Shown: positions 6,561-13,326 of the stretch, one piece after another
How the letters are laid out: every line of letters starts with the position of its first letter
Numbering within the stretch: position 1 is the stretch's first letter
From: Candidatus Uhrbacteria bacterium RIFOXYB12_FULL_58_10
GTDB taxonomy: Bacteria; Patescibacteriota; Patescibacteriia; UBA9934; GWF2-40-263
Assembly (NCBI GenBank): GCA_943357275.1
Contig: CALRGL010000004.1
Span: forward strand, 1-23,297
Direction: 5' to 3'
Length of the DNA stretch: 23,297 nucleotides
Program-made: the position numbers and the translations under genes
The notes under the pieces: generated by a model
Database searches by the model: none
Seen by the model: only the letters and a program-made list of their open reading frames with translations
What the model was told of the DNA's origin: nothing

Positions 6561-9380
6561 CTAACTTTTATCCAAATCATCTAATTGTTTTTGCATTCTT
6601 TCTTCAGCATATTCCTCTCTTCCTTTTCTTGTTAATCGCTTAATTTGACGATCTCCCGCATTATCAACAGTATCACTTAATTTTTTTACGCCTGATCTCA
6701 AATCAACCGGTTTTCTAACAACAACTTGTTTTAAAGTATCCAACGCTGAATTTACTGTTGCTATCTCAGCATCTAAAGCGTCTACTTGTTTAATTTTTTC
6801 TTCTATCTCTTTAACACGTGCATTTGCTTGAAGTGATCCGTTTTTACGTTGTTTAATTAACTCGTCTAGCTCATTTGCTTCAGGAAGACCCTCAGCAAGT
6901 TTTTCTCGACGACCAGTTAACTGAGTAACCTCTCTTTGAATCTGACCTTTTGCATCTTCAACACGTTCCTTTCGGGCATTTCCAAAATTAGCCTGTATAA
7001 ATCCTGCTGGATTTTTCTTTACCTCTTCTATTGGAATCTCCCCATGGTCTTCAAATCGACCATTATTCATCTTTCCATTAAGCCCCATTTCGTAAATTCG
7101 ATTCTTTTCAGCTGTACCAACAATCGTATCCAATCTAGATTTTTGACCCAGGTCTAAACCTGGCATAGAACCAAGCCGTCCAGTTACATTGTCAAATCTC
7201 GTCTGTGCATCAAATCTTGCTTTTGGCGTAGCTTTCTCATCTCTCATGACTTGAACTAACTGAGACAATAGTTCTTCTGTACGCCCAAGGTTATTTGATT
7301 TTACTGACTGTTCTACAGCTCTGTGCAAAATGTCATCGCTTGCGTTTGATGCAATGAACGCAGCAGAAACCATCCTTAATTCATTGTCCGAAGCTCTGGC
7401 TAACTGAGCATCCGTACCCTGAACTGAGTTTGCTGTAAACAAATTCTTTGTTTTTGAACTAAGTTTGTTAGCTCGAATTGCGTCAGCAACGTTCATATCC
7501 ACTTCCTCTTCCACTTCTTTTCCATCAACCATCTTCTTAACCTTGTGTTTCAATGTTTGTGTATTTCCATCCTTGTCAACATACTCATACTTCATGGTTT
7601 CCAATTTTGCTCGAACTTTTTCATCTCCAAGTGCAGACTCACTCAAACCTCGAACATCACCCAACGTTAGTCGATCTATGTCTCCCGTTACATGAGGGTT
7701 CTGTTTCTTAAATGCAGCAAGTTTCTCTTGTTCTTCTTTTCCTAAACCTGCTCCAACGGCTGAAATATTTGATCCAACCTGGCCCCAAATTTTCTTATCC
7801 ATTCCTTCTTTTGACAAGGTTCCCATGACATCTTTATTCCCCATGGATTGAACTGCATACGAAGCAAGCATTTCTTTTTCTCGATCTGATTTCTTTTCCT
7901 TATTTGCCAACGCTCGAATAGCTTTGACTTGTTGATCTGTTGATAGTCCAGCAAACCGTTTACCTGTCTCCATCTGTTTAGAACTTAATTTAGCCTGCTG
8001 TTTTTCTCTCATACCTCCAACCATCGCACCCAAACGAGTTCCTTCACCAAGTTTACCCTCTAATTTACCTAAGGTATTTATTCGTCCTTGAGTCGTCAAT
8101 AAAGCCGTTGCTCGATTTTTTTGAAGCACATTTGAAACTGCAGGCGCAGCCAATTTCACTCCAGCCCCTACTCCTCTAAGTCCCAATCTAGCCGTTCCAA
8201 TCACAGGCTTTGCCGCATATCCCGCCGCAACAGTTCCATACCCCTTAGCTTTCTTAAGCGCTCCCATGGCTGAACCTTTGAGATTTTTAAGTCCTGGCAT
8301 GGAGGTGCACATGGATTGTGCTGCCTCGAACCCTGCGTAAAGCAAGGCAATTGCGATCACTAAACTCAAGAAACGATCTGCTTCGAAGATTCGGTTGATG
8401 ATTCCAGCTGGGTTTGCGAGATCACCCTGGGCAGACACGTCAAAACCAGATTTGAGAGCAATATTTCCAGCTCCGGCAACAGCAAGCGTAAGCCAAAGAA
8501 AAAAGGTAAGTACAGGACCAATGACAACCAAACATTTGAATCGTTTCCACCAATCATCATAGGCATTGCTTGAAATAAGATCCTTTACACCTCCAACAAA
8601 CCAAGCAAGTGGAGCAATGACAATCAAAATCCAAAGCATGATGACGCGATACACTAAGATCGCAAATAAAATAAGCATCACGCCCAAGATGCCAAGCATG
8701 AGCACAACCGCTCCCAAGCCGGCAAAAAACCAACTCCAAGTTGCTGGACCGTTTCCACTTCCATCTTGGACGGCTGAATAGGTACTGTTATTTGTTCCAA
8801 TGGCGTAAATATCTGTAAATCCAAGCAACTGAACGAAGTTTCCTGCGGCGATCTGTGTGAGAGCGTTTGCAAACGTAAGCATGATGACTTGTCCAAAGTC
8901 GATCATGAGTCCGCAAAGTGTTTTTGAAAAGTTGATAACGATCGCAAAAATGAGCAAGCGAGGAACTTGTGTTGCCCATTTGAATTTACTAGCTCCAAAA
9001 ATCGTTCCAAACGCAATGGCAATCAGCACGATCACAAAAAACATGTTCACCGTGTCACGTACAATCGCCCAACCAGCATTCACAATAGGAGAGTTGGTGA
9101 AGTTGTTGTACGTCATCACCGGAAGCATGGCGTCGATGAGTTTGATAACAAGCGTTGCGAGAAACGATGCAATTCCAAGAGCTAACTCAGCAAACCAAAG
9201 AATGGTTTTATCAATCCAGTCTTGTTCTGCTGCATAAACCGGATGTGTTGCAAGTGTTGTTCCAAGTAAAACCAAAACAACAAGCAACCCAACTTTTCCA
9301 AGGGGTTTACTTGTAAGGGCGCGAAAGCGTTTTTCGATCCAAAAAAATGCTTTCAACAAGACAAGATAAATGTCGTGCAT
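6561..9380 (-). CDS. VirB6/TrbL-like polytopic membrane protein with long cytoplasmic tail
   Basis: The product has 939 aa. A first hydrophobic segment at ~27-45 ends in THPVYAA and resembles a signal sequence. Further membrane spans lie at about 58-88, 105-128, 140-170, 215-265 (two), 290-312 and 342-362. This layout, with the loop segment APLAWFVGGV and the final YAGFEAAQS, fits VirB6/TrbL-type channel proteins. Residues ~370-939 have no spans and are a basic, strongly helical tail rich in Lys, Glu and Ala, with likely coiled coils near 795-880. VirB6 proteins form the inner-membrane pore of type IV secretion systems. It is the first gene of the operon; an extended -10 box ends 10 nt before its ATG and no Shine-Dalgarno site is seen. 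The tail's function is unknown. Confidence 0.85.
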   Translation of the reverse strand: MHDIYLVLLKAFFWIEKRFRALTSKPLGKVGLLVVLVLLGTTLATHPVYAAEQDWIDKTILWFAELALGIASFLATLVIKLIDAMLPVMTYNNFTNSPIVNAGWAIVRDTVNMFFVIVLIAIAFGTIFGASKFKWATQVPRLLIFAIVINFSKTLCGLMIDFGQVIMLTFANALTQIAAGNFVQLLGFTDIYAIGTNNSTYSAVQDGSGNGPATWSWFFAGLGAVVLMLGILGVMLILFAILVYRVIMLWILIVIAPLAWFVGGVKDLISSNAYDDWWKRFKCLVVIGPVLTFFLWLTLAVAGAGNIALKSGFDVSAQGDLANPAGIINRIFEADRFLSLVIAIALLYAGFEAAQSMCTSMPGLKNLKGSAMGALKKAKGYGTVAAGYAAKPVIGTARLGLRGVGAGVKLAAPAVSNVLQKNRATALLTTQGRINTLGKLEGKLGEGTRLGAMVGGMREKQQAKLSSKQMETGKRFAGLSTDQQVKAIRALANKEKKSDREKEMLASYAVQSMGNKDVMGTLSKEGMDKKIWGQVGSNISAVGAGLGKEEQEKLAAFKKQNPHVTGDIDRLTLGDVRGLSESALGDEKVRAKLETMKYEYVDKDGNTQTLKHKVKKMVDGKEVEEEVDMNVADAIRANKLSSKTKNLFTANSVQGTDAQLARASDNELRMVSAAFIASNASDDILHRAVEQSVKSNNLGRTEELLSQLVQVMRDEKATPKARFDAQTRFDNVTGRLGSMPGLDLGQKSRLDTIVGTAEKNRIYEMGLNGKMNNGRFEDHGEIPIEEVKKNPAGFIQANFGNARKERVEDAKGQIQREVTQLTGRREKLAEGLPEANELDELIKQRKNGSLQANARVKEIEEKIKQVDALDAEIATVNSALDTLKQVVVRKPVDLRSGVKKLSDTVDNAGDRQIKRLTRKGREEYAEERMQKQLDDLDKS

Positions 9381-9390
9381 AACTATTCAA

Positions 9391-9399
9391 AGTATATCA
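9391..9399 (-). promoter_or_regulatory. Extended -10 promoter of the secretion operon
   Basis: On the minus strand the bases read TGATATACT, i.e. TGn followed by TATACT (5 of 6 to TATAAT), ending 10 nt before the ATG at 9380. The expected start of transcription is about 4 nt before the ATG, so the mRNA would be almost leaderless. No good -35 box is seen, which is usual for extended -10 promoters. It lies just past the terminator of the gene upstream. Confidence 0.55.
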
Positions 9400-9452
9400 G
9401 ATTTGAATCACAACAAACAGGAAAAATTTGTGCAAAATGTGGAAAAGAAAAA

Positions 9453-9477
9453 ACCATCCATGTGTCGCATGGATGGT
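9453..9477 (-). terminator. Intrinsic terminator of the M23 lipoprotein gene
   Basis: A perfect 10-bp stem (9453-9462 with 9468-9477, ACCATCCATG) around a 5-nt loop is followed on the minus strand by a run of T interrupted only by C. It lies 82 nt after the TGA stop at 9559 and before the operon promoter. Confidence 0.88.
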
Positions 9478-9558
9478 CTGTCTATCGTAGGGGCGCCCCT
9501 TGCTTCCAGTCCGCCATAGCTTCAGCGACGGCGGATGGGTGCCCTTCTTCTTTCAAAT

Positions 9559-11574
9559 TCACAATTGCGCATTCAACGTATAACCATTTCCATTTGGGAC
9601 AAGCCCACGCACTGGGTCCCAGGCAACGGACAAAAGCCATTCTTCCCACTGTGCCCCGTTGTTCATCAAGTTGCAGAGTGAATTTGAAGAAGAACAGAAC
9701 TCCCCTGTTTGCCACCAGTTCCAATTACCCATGTGGTCATCAGGAGGCAGACCGTCTGTACCAACACTGGAAATCAGCGTGAGTTCAGACTGGCACGGAC
9801 GATCGAACCGAGAAAAGTCGATGAAGTAATGGTCGTTTTCTGAATGGACCAAGTCTTCAGCAGACAAGGTTCCATCAAAACACCCACCGTTTGAATAAAC
9901 AAATGCGTCGAGTGTACGCAGCGAGTCTTGAATCCAAATGTCATCGGAAAGAATCAGTGTTTCGTCGCGACCATCTTCATCCGCATCGATAATGCAGGCG
10001 TATTCATCGCAACGATCCACTTCATTTTCTTCGGCAGGTTCTTCGTCAAGATCATCTGGCGCAGGCGGATCGTCATTGGGCACGACAACACCTGCGTCTT
10101 GTTCAGAGTCCGACCGAGCTTCCGCATCGTTCGCAAGAACTTCAACGAGAGCGTCTGGATCGATCATAAGCTCTTGCTCAGACTCAGGGGGATGACTCTC
10201 AGGCTCGTTCTGAACCGGTCCGCCCCTATTTCCCTGACGAAAGTTTCCACCACACACGCGTACCGCATCCAAACTCAGACACATCGAAGGAATCTGACAA
10301 CTGCCAACAGAATCGTACAAACTTGCAAGATCCCCTTGGTTCAACTCAATGATCGATTGACTCTGGTAGCCAAGCAAAACAAACGTTTCCCAATCACGAA
10401 CTGGCATGGGAACGGTGGTCGAAATGACAAAAACGTCGGAGGAACTGTGCTCTTTTACGAGTGTTCCTTCACGGAAATTTGCAAAACCGTTTCGAATCGG
10501 CCAATCCGTCAAAGACACATCTTGAGAATTGACTGAACTCAACGGCGTACGATCCAAAGAAATCCCCCAGGAAGACAGAACTTCTTGCAAAGCCCGAACA
10601 CGAACCCGCATTCGGTAGCGATCTTCACGAGCTCGCGGACCAACCAAGAGCCAGACGTTTCCATCTTGATCTTGAAGAGCCCGCACCATTCCCTGCTGGT
10701 TGATCGGATCACCTCTGCCGTAACAGCTCGATTCCTCGTTTGAAATCGTAATCACGTTCTCAAACGAATAACCGTAGCTATGAAAAACGGTTTCATCTGT
10801 GATCCAGCGCGTACGACTTTCTTCCAATCGATACACACGCGGATCTCCAAGCGTTTTCAGAAGCGTTCCGTCTGGATGAAATCGAGCCGGCTCCAAAACA
10901 GACGAATAGTACGATCCATTTTCCGCATCTCCAGCCGCAACCAATCCACAATGGAAGTCTTCACTTCCAAGCGTAGACATACCACTTTGAACCGTCGGAT
11001 CTTTGATCAGATACGTTGCGGGAATCGACTCTCCGTTTTCAGCAGAGAGCTGAGCATCTCCCCTGTGCAAACCGATATGAATATGGTCGCCTGAACAATT
11101 TCCTGTACACCCTTCGTATCCAAGAAACTGCCCAACGGAAATCTCTTGTCCATTTCGAACGACAATTTGAGACAAATGTCCAATCACGACGTACGTTCCG
11201 TTTCCAAGATCAATACTCACATGCCGACCAAACCCCGCTCTGGGATCCTCCTCATGCACATAGACAATTCCGCCAGTGGGCGCAAAAACGGATTCATCTC
11301 GATTGTTTGAGGTGTCCAGATCAATATCGTAACGAGTGCAAACCGCGTTATGAGAATAGCGATCAAACGCACCTTGCGTACACTGAAGCGACAAGTTTGA
11401 AGCCATGGGCAAATGAAGAACCAACTGACCCGCACCGCCCATCTCACTGTGATCAAGATTGCTGATCGAAGGATTTGTTTTCACACATCCATTCATCGCA
11501 ATAATGAAAAAGACAAACAAAGAGAAAGCGATCAACCGAACATAGAACAGAAGTCGGATCGGAAAAGAACTCAT
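9559..11574 (-). CDS. Secreted lipoprotein with M23 peptidase domain and acidic linker
   Basis: The product has 671 aa from the ATG at 11574, chosen because GAGGAG lies 6 nt upstream; an in-frame start at 11622 lacks this. Residues 1-29 are a signal peptide and C30 (AMNGC) a plausible lipid-modified cysteine, though the -3 Met is atypical. Residues ~64-175 are an M23/LytM-type zinc peptidase domain with ligands H75, D85 and H166 and partner histidines H133 (GHLS) and H164 (DHIHIG), so the site looks complete. Two repeats of a domain with the pattern VYRLEESRTRWITDETVF..GYSF follow near 260-310 and 395-445. An acidic Pro/Glu/Asp linker spans ~455-540. A DADEDGRDE calcium-loop-like motif and a Cys-containing C-terminal domain end it. 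The likely role is peptidoglycan cleavage at the cell surface. It is a single-gene unit. Confidence 0.85.
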   Translation of the reverse strand: MSSFPIRLLFYVRLIAFSLFVFFIIAMNGCVKTNPSISNLDHSEMGGAGQLVLHLPMASNLSLQCTQGAFDRYSHNAVCTRYDIDLDTSNNRDESVFAPTGGIVYVHEEDPRAGFGRHVSIDLGNGTYVVIGHLSQIVVRNGQEISVGQFLGYEGCTGNCSGDHIHIGLHRGDAQLSAENGESIPATYLIKDPTVQSGMSTLGSEDFHCGLVAAGDAENGSYYSSVLEPARFHPDGTLLKTLGDPRVYRLEESRTRWITDETVFHSYGYSFENVITISNEESSCYGRGDPINQQGMVRALQDQDGNVWLLVGPRAREDRYRMRVRVRALQEVLSSWGISLDRTPLSSVNSQDVSLTDWPIRNGFANFREGTLVKEHSSSDVFVISTTVPMPVRDWETFVLLGYQSQSIIELNQGDLASLYDSVGSCQIPSMCLSLDAVRVCGGNFRQGNRGGPVQNEPESHPPESEQELMIDPDALVEVLANDAEARSDSEQDAGVVVPNDDPPAPDDLDEEPAEENEVDRCDEYACIIDADEDGRDETLILSDDIWIQDSLRTLDAFVYSNGGCFDGTLSAEDLVHSENDHYFIDFSRFDRPCQSELTLISSVGTDGLPPDDHMGNWNWWQTGEFCSSSNSLCNLMNNGAQWEEWLLSVAWDPVRGLVPNGNGYTLNAQL

Positions 11575-11580
11575 GACAGA

Positions 11581-11586
11581 CTCCTC
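11581..11586 (-). promoter_or_regulatory. Shine-Dalgarno site fixing the lipoprotein start
   Basis: The minus strand reads GAGGAG, 6 nt before the ATG at 11574. It supports that start over the more distal in-frame start at 11622. Confidence 0.75.
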
Positions 11587-11637
11587 GTGAAAAACCATCG
11601 AGCAAACCCTTGCAACACGCAACGGTCACTCTTGCGG

Positions 11638-11656
11638 TGCAGGAGGCCTCCCTGCA
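11638..11656. repeat. Dyad in the leader of the M23 lipoprotein gene
   Basis: TGCA arms flank a perfect 10-bp palindrome, GGAGGCCTCC (11642-11651), with one extra C on the right. It lies 64-82 nt before the lipoprotein ATG and could be an operator or a leader hairpin. I see no convincing -10/-35 pair for this gene in 11587-11821. Confidence 0.35.
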
Positions 11657-11821
11657 TCGACAGAGTTGAAGGTTCACGAGTAATGAAACCATTCACACGT
11701 TAAATTGTTGATAAACGACACATGAATCCACGAATCCGACGCACGAACTCTTTTGTCTGATGGGTGCTTGTTACGTGACTATCGGGAAAAGGCAGAAGTA
11801 ATGTCTACCTCCATGAAACGA

Positions 11822-11851
11822 AAAAATCCCCTCATGGTCAAGGAGATTTTT
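11822..11851 (-). terminator. Intrinsic terminator downstream of serS
   Basis: AAAAATCCCCT (11822-11832) and AGGAGATTTTT (11841-11851) form an 11-bp stem. On the minus strand the one imperfect pair is a G-U wobble, while on the plus strand it is a C-A mismatch, so the minus strand is favoured. A T run follows there. It lies about 125 nt past the serS stop. Confidence 0.75.
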
Positions 11852-11874
11852 GCTTATTTTAGAGACTTTTTTGT

Positions 11875-11898
11875 AAGTGTTTGTTTCGACGAACACTT
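11875..11898 (+). repeat. Stem-loop with TTCG tetraloop in the serS trailer
   Basis: AAGTGTTTGT (11875-11884) pairs with ACGAACACTT (11889-11898) around TTCG. On the plus strand all pairs hold, with one G-U; on the minus strand one is C-A. No T run follows on the plus strand, so it is not an obvious terminator. The 402-bp stretch 11575-11976 holds no supported gene, only this hairpin, the terminator at 11822-11851 and the dyad at 11638-11656. Confidence 0.45.
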
Positions 11899-11976
11899 TG
11901 GGATCTCTGTTTCTTCGCTAACTTGTAGACTTATTTGCGTACGAGGATTTCTGTACAGTTTTTTGTTGATAACACT

Positions 11977-13248
11977 CTACTTGATTACATCTTTTCCTAC
12001 GTAAGCACGCAAAACGTCTGGCACGGTAATGGTTCCATCTTCGTTTTGGTAGTTCTCGATGATCGCTACAAGCGTTCGACCAATGGCAAACGCGGTTGCA
12101 TCGTTCATGTGTGCAAACACTTTCCCTGTTTCACGCTTGATCTTGATGTTCAGTCGACGTGATTGGAAGTCTGTCATCAAATCAGACGTGTGTGTTTCAC
12201 GATACGCCCCTTCGCCAGGCATATACATCTCGATATCCATTTGTCGCGAATCTGGTTTACCCATATCCCCAGTACAAATTTGAACAACTTGATAAGGAAT
12301 CTTGAGTTGTCGAACCAAATATTCCTGGATCGCCACAATCAAATTCTGTTCCTCTGTGGACTGTTCTGGTGTGGTAAACGTCTCCATTTCGAGTTTATCG
12401 AATTGGTGCATGCGAATAATTCCCTTGGTATCTTTTCCGTAACTTCCCGCCTCACGACGAAACGCCGTGGAGTAACCGATGTATCGCACAGGAAGCTCGG
12501 ATTCTTCAAAGGTTTGTTCCATGTGCATCGGTCCAAGCGTATGCTCGGCACTTCCAACCAAGAACAAATCGTCAGCAACAAGATGGTAACGCTCGTCGCG
12601 TGGTTCAAGTCGACCCATGCGTTGCATGACTTCAGGGCGAATAAAAACAGGAGGGATTACGGGGATAAAGGGCTTGTTTGAAATAGTAAGCCCAGCTTCC
12701 GTAATAATCTTTTGAAGCGTTTCTGCGCTCGTAAGTGTATTGAATACGAGTTGAATCAAGGCAAACTGCATCAGGGCAAGATCGCCTTTCAAATACGTAA
12801 AACGCGTGCCGGAAACTTCCGTCGCGGTTTCGTTGTCGATGATGTTCAATGCTTTACCGATCTCTGAGTGATGTTTTGGTTTAAACGAAAACACGGTTGG
12901 CTCCATAAACTTACGGATGACCACGTTTTCCGACTCGTCTTTTCCAATAGGTGTGTCGCTTGACGGAATATTTGGAACCAAGATCATCAGTGATTCATAT
13001 TCTGTTTCAACCAACGTCAAAGCCTCTTGAACCTGGGAAGATTCTTCTTTCAAGCGCTTTCCGGCCTCAATATCCTTCACTTTTGCAGATTCATTACGCT
13101 GACGTTGAATTTCATCCAGTTTGGTTTTGAGTTCCCGTCGAGACGAGTCCACAACCAAAAGCCGATCAATATCAACTTGCACCCGTTTCTGTTCTGCAGC
13201 TTGTTTCACGAGATCTGCATGCTCTCGAATAAAGGCAATGTCAATCAT
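11977..13248 (-). CDS. serS: Seryl-tRNA synthetase
   Basis: The product has 423 aa, the normal bacterial SerRS length. It charges tRNA-Ser with serine in the cytoplasm. Residues ~1-105 are the long antiparallel coiled-coil arm that binds the tRNA-Ser variable arm, opening with the typical MIDIAFIREHADLVKQA. The class II catalytic core follows: motif 1 around PPVFIRPEVMQRMG, motif 2 FRREAGSYGKDTKG at ~261-274, then TDFQSRRLNI at ~356-365, and motif 3 at ~378-400 (FAHMNDATAFAIGRT, then IIENYQ). The wording before TDFQ (THTSDLM) and in motif 3 (NDATAFA) differs from the common SSCSNC and NGSGLA. It is a single-gene unit between two terminators, with an apparently leaderless promoter. Confidence 0.97.
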   Translation of the reverse strand: MIDIAFIREHADLVKQAAEQKRVQVDIDRLLVVDSSRRELKTKLDEIQRQRNESAKVKDIEAGKRLKEESSQVQEALTLVETEYESLMILVPNIPSSDTPIGKDESENVVIRKFMEPTVFSFKPKHHSEIGKALNIIDNETATEVSGTRFTYLKGDLALMQFALIQLVFNTLTSAETLQKIITEAGLTISNKPFIPVIPPVFIRPEVMQRMGRLEPRDERYHLVADDLFLVGSAEHTLGPMHMEQTFEESELPVRYIGYSTAFRREAGSYGKDTKGIIRMHQFDKLEMETFTTPEQSTEEQNLIVAIQEYLVRQLKIPYQVVQICTGDMGKPDSRQMDIEMYMPGEGAYRETHTSDLMTDFQSRRLNIKIKRETGKVFAHMNDATAFAIGRTLVAIIENYQNEDGTITVPDVLRAYVGKDVIK

Positions 13249-13254
13249 ACGAGG

Positions 13255-13260
13255 ATAATA
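13255..13260 (-). promoter_or_regulatory. -10 box of serS, apparently leaderless
   Basis: The minus strand reads TATTAT (5 of 6 to consensus), ending 6 nt before the serS ATG at 13248. Transcription would start at or within a base of the ATG. A -35 is not clear. No Shine-Dalgarno site precedes the ATG, and a terminator for the upstream unit lies only 40 nt away, leaving little room for another promoter. Confidence 0.5.
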
Positions 13261-13299
13261 GTGCCAGAACTTAAGATAAAAGTGAAATCGAAATAAAAA

Positions 13300-13321
13300 C
13301 AGGACCCTTTTTGGAGTCCTG
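13300..13321 (-). terminator. Intrinsic terminator of the kinase unit
   Basis: On the minus strand CAGGAC, a bulged T and CC pair with GG and GTCCTG around an A5 loop, followed by TTTTTA. It starts 6 nt after the kinase stop codon at 13327. Confidence 0.88.
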
Positions 13322-13326
13322 AGAGA

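Noticed and set aside
9559..11574. M23 domain as a dead enzyme
   Set aside because: At first the metal-binding His of HxGxD seemed missing, but H75 with D85 fits the variant with a longer spacer, and the HxH pair and GHLS are intact.
11575..11622. Upstream start of the M23 lipoprotein
   Set aside because: It would place 16 polar residues before the signal peptide, and the GAGGAG site fits the ATG at 11574.
11753..12004. Plus-strand 83-codon open frame
   Set aside because: It runs across the serS terminator and the 3' end of serS, has no ribosome site and an odd composition.
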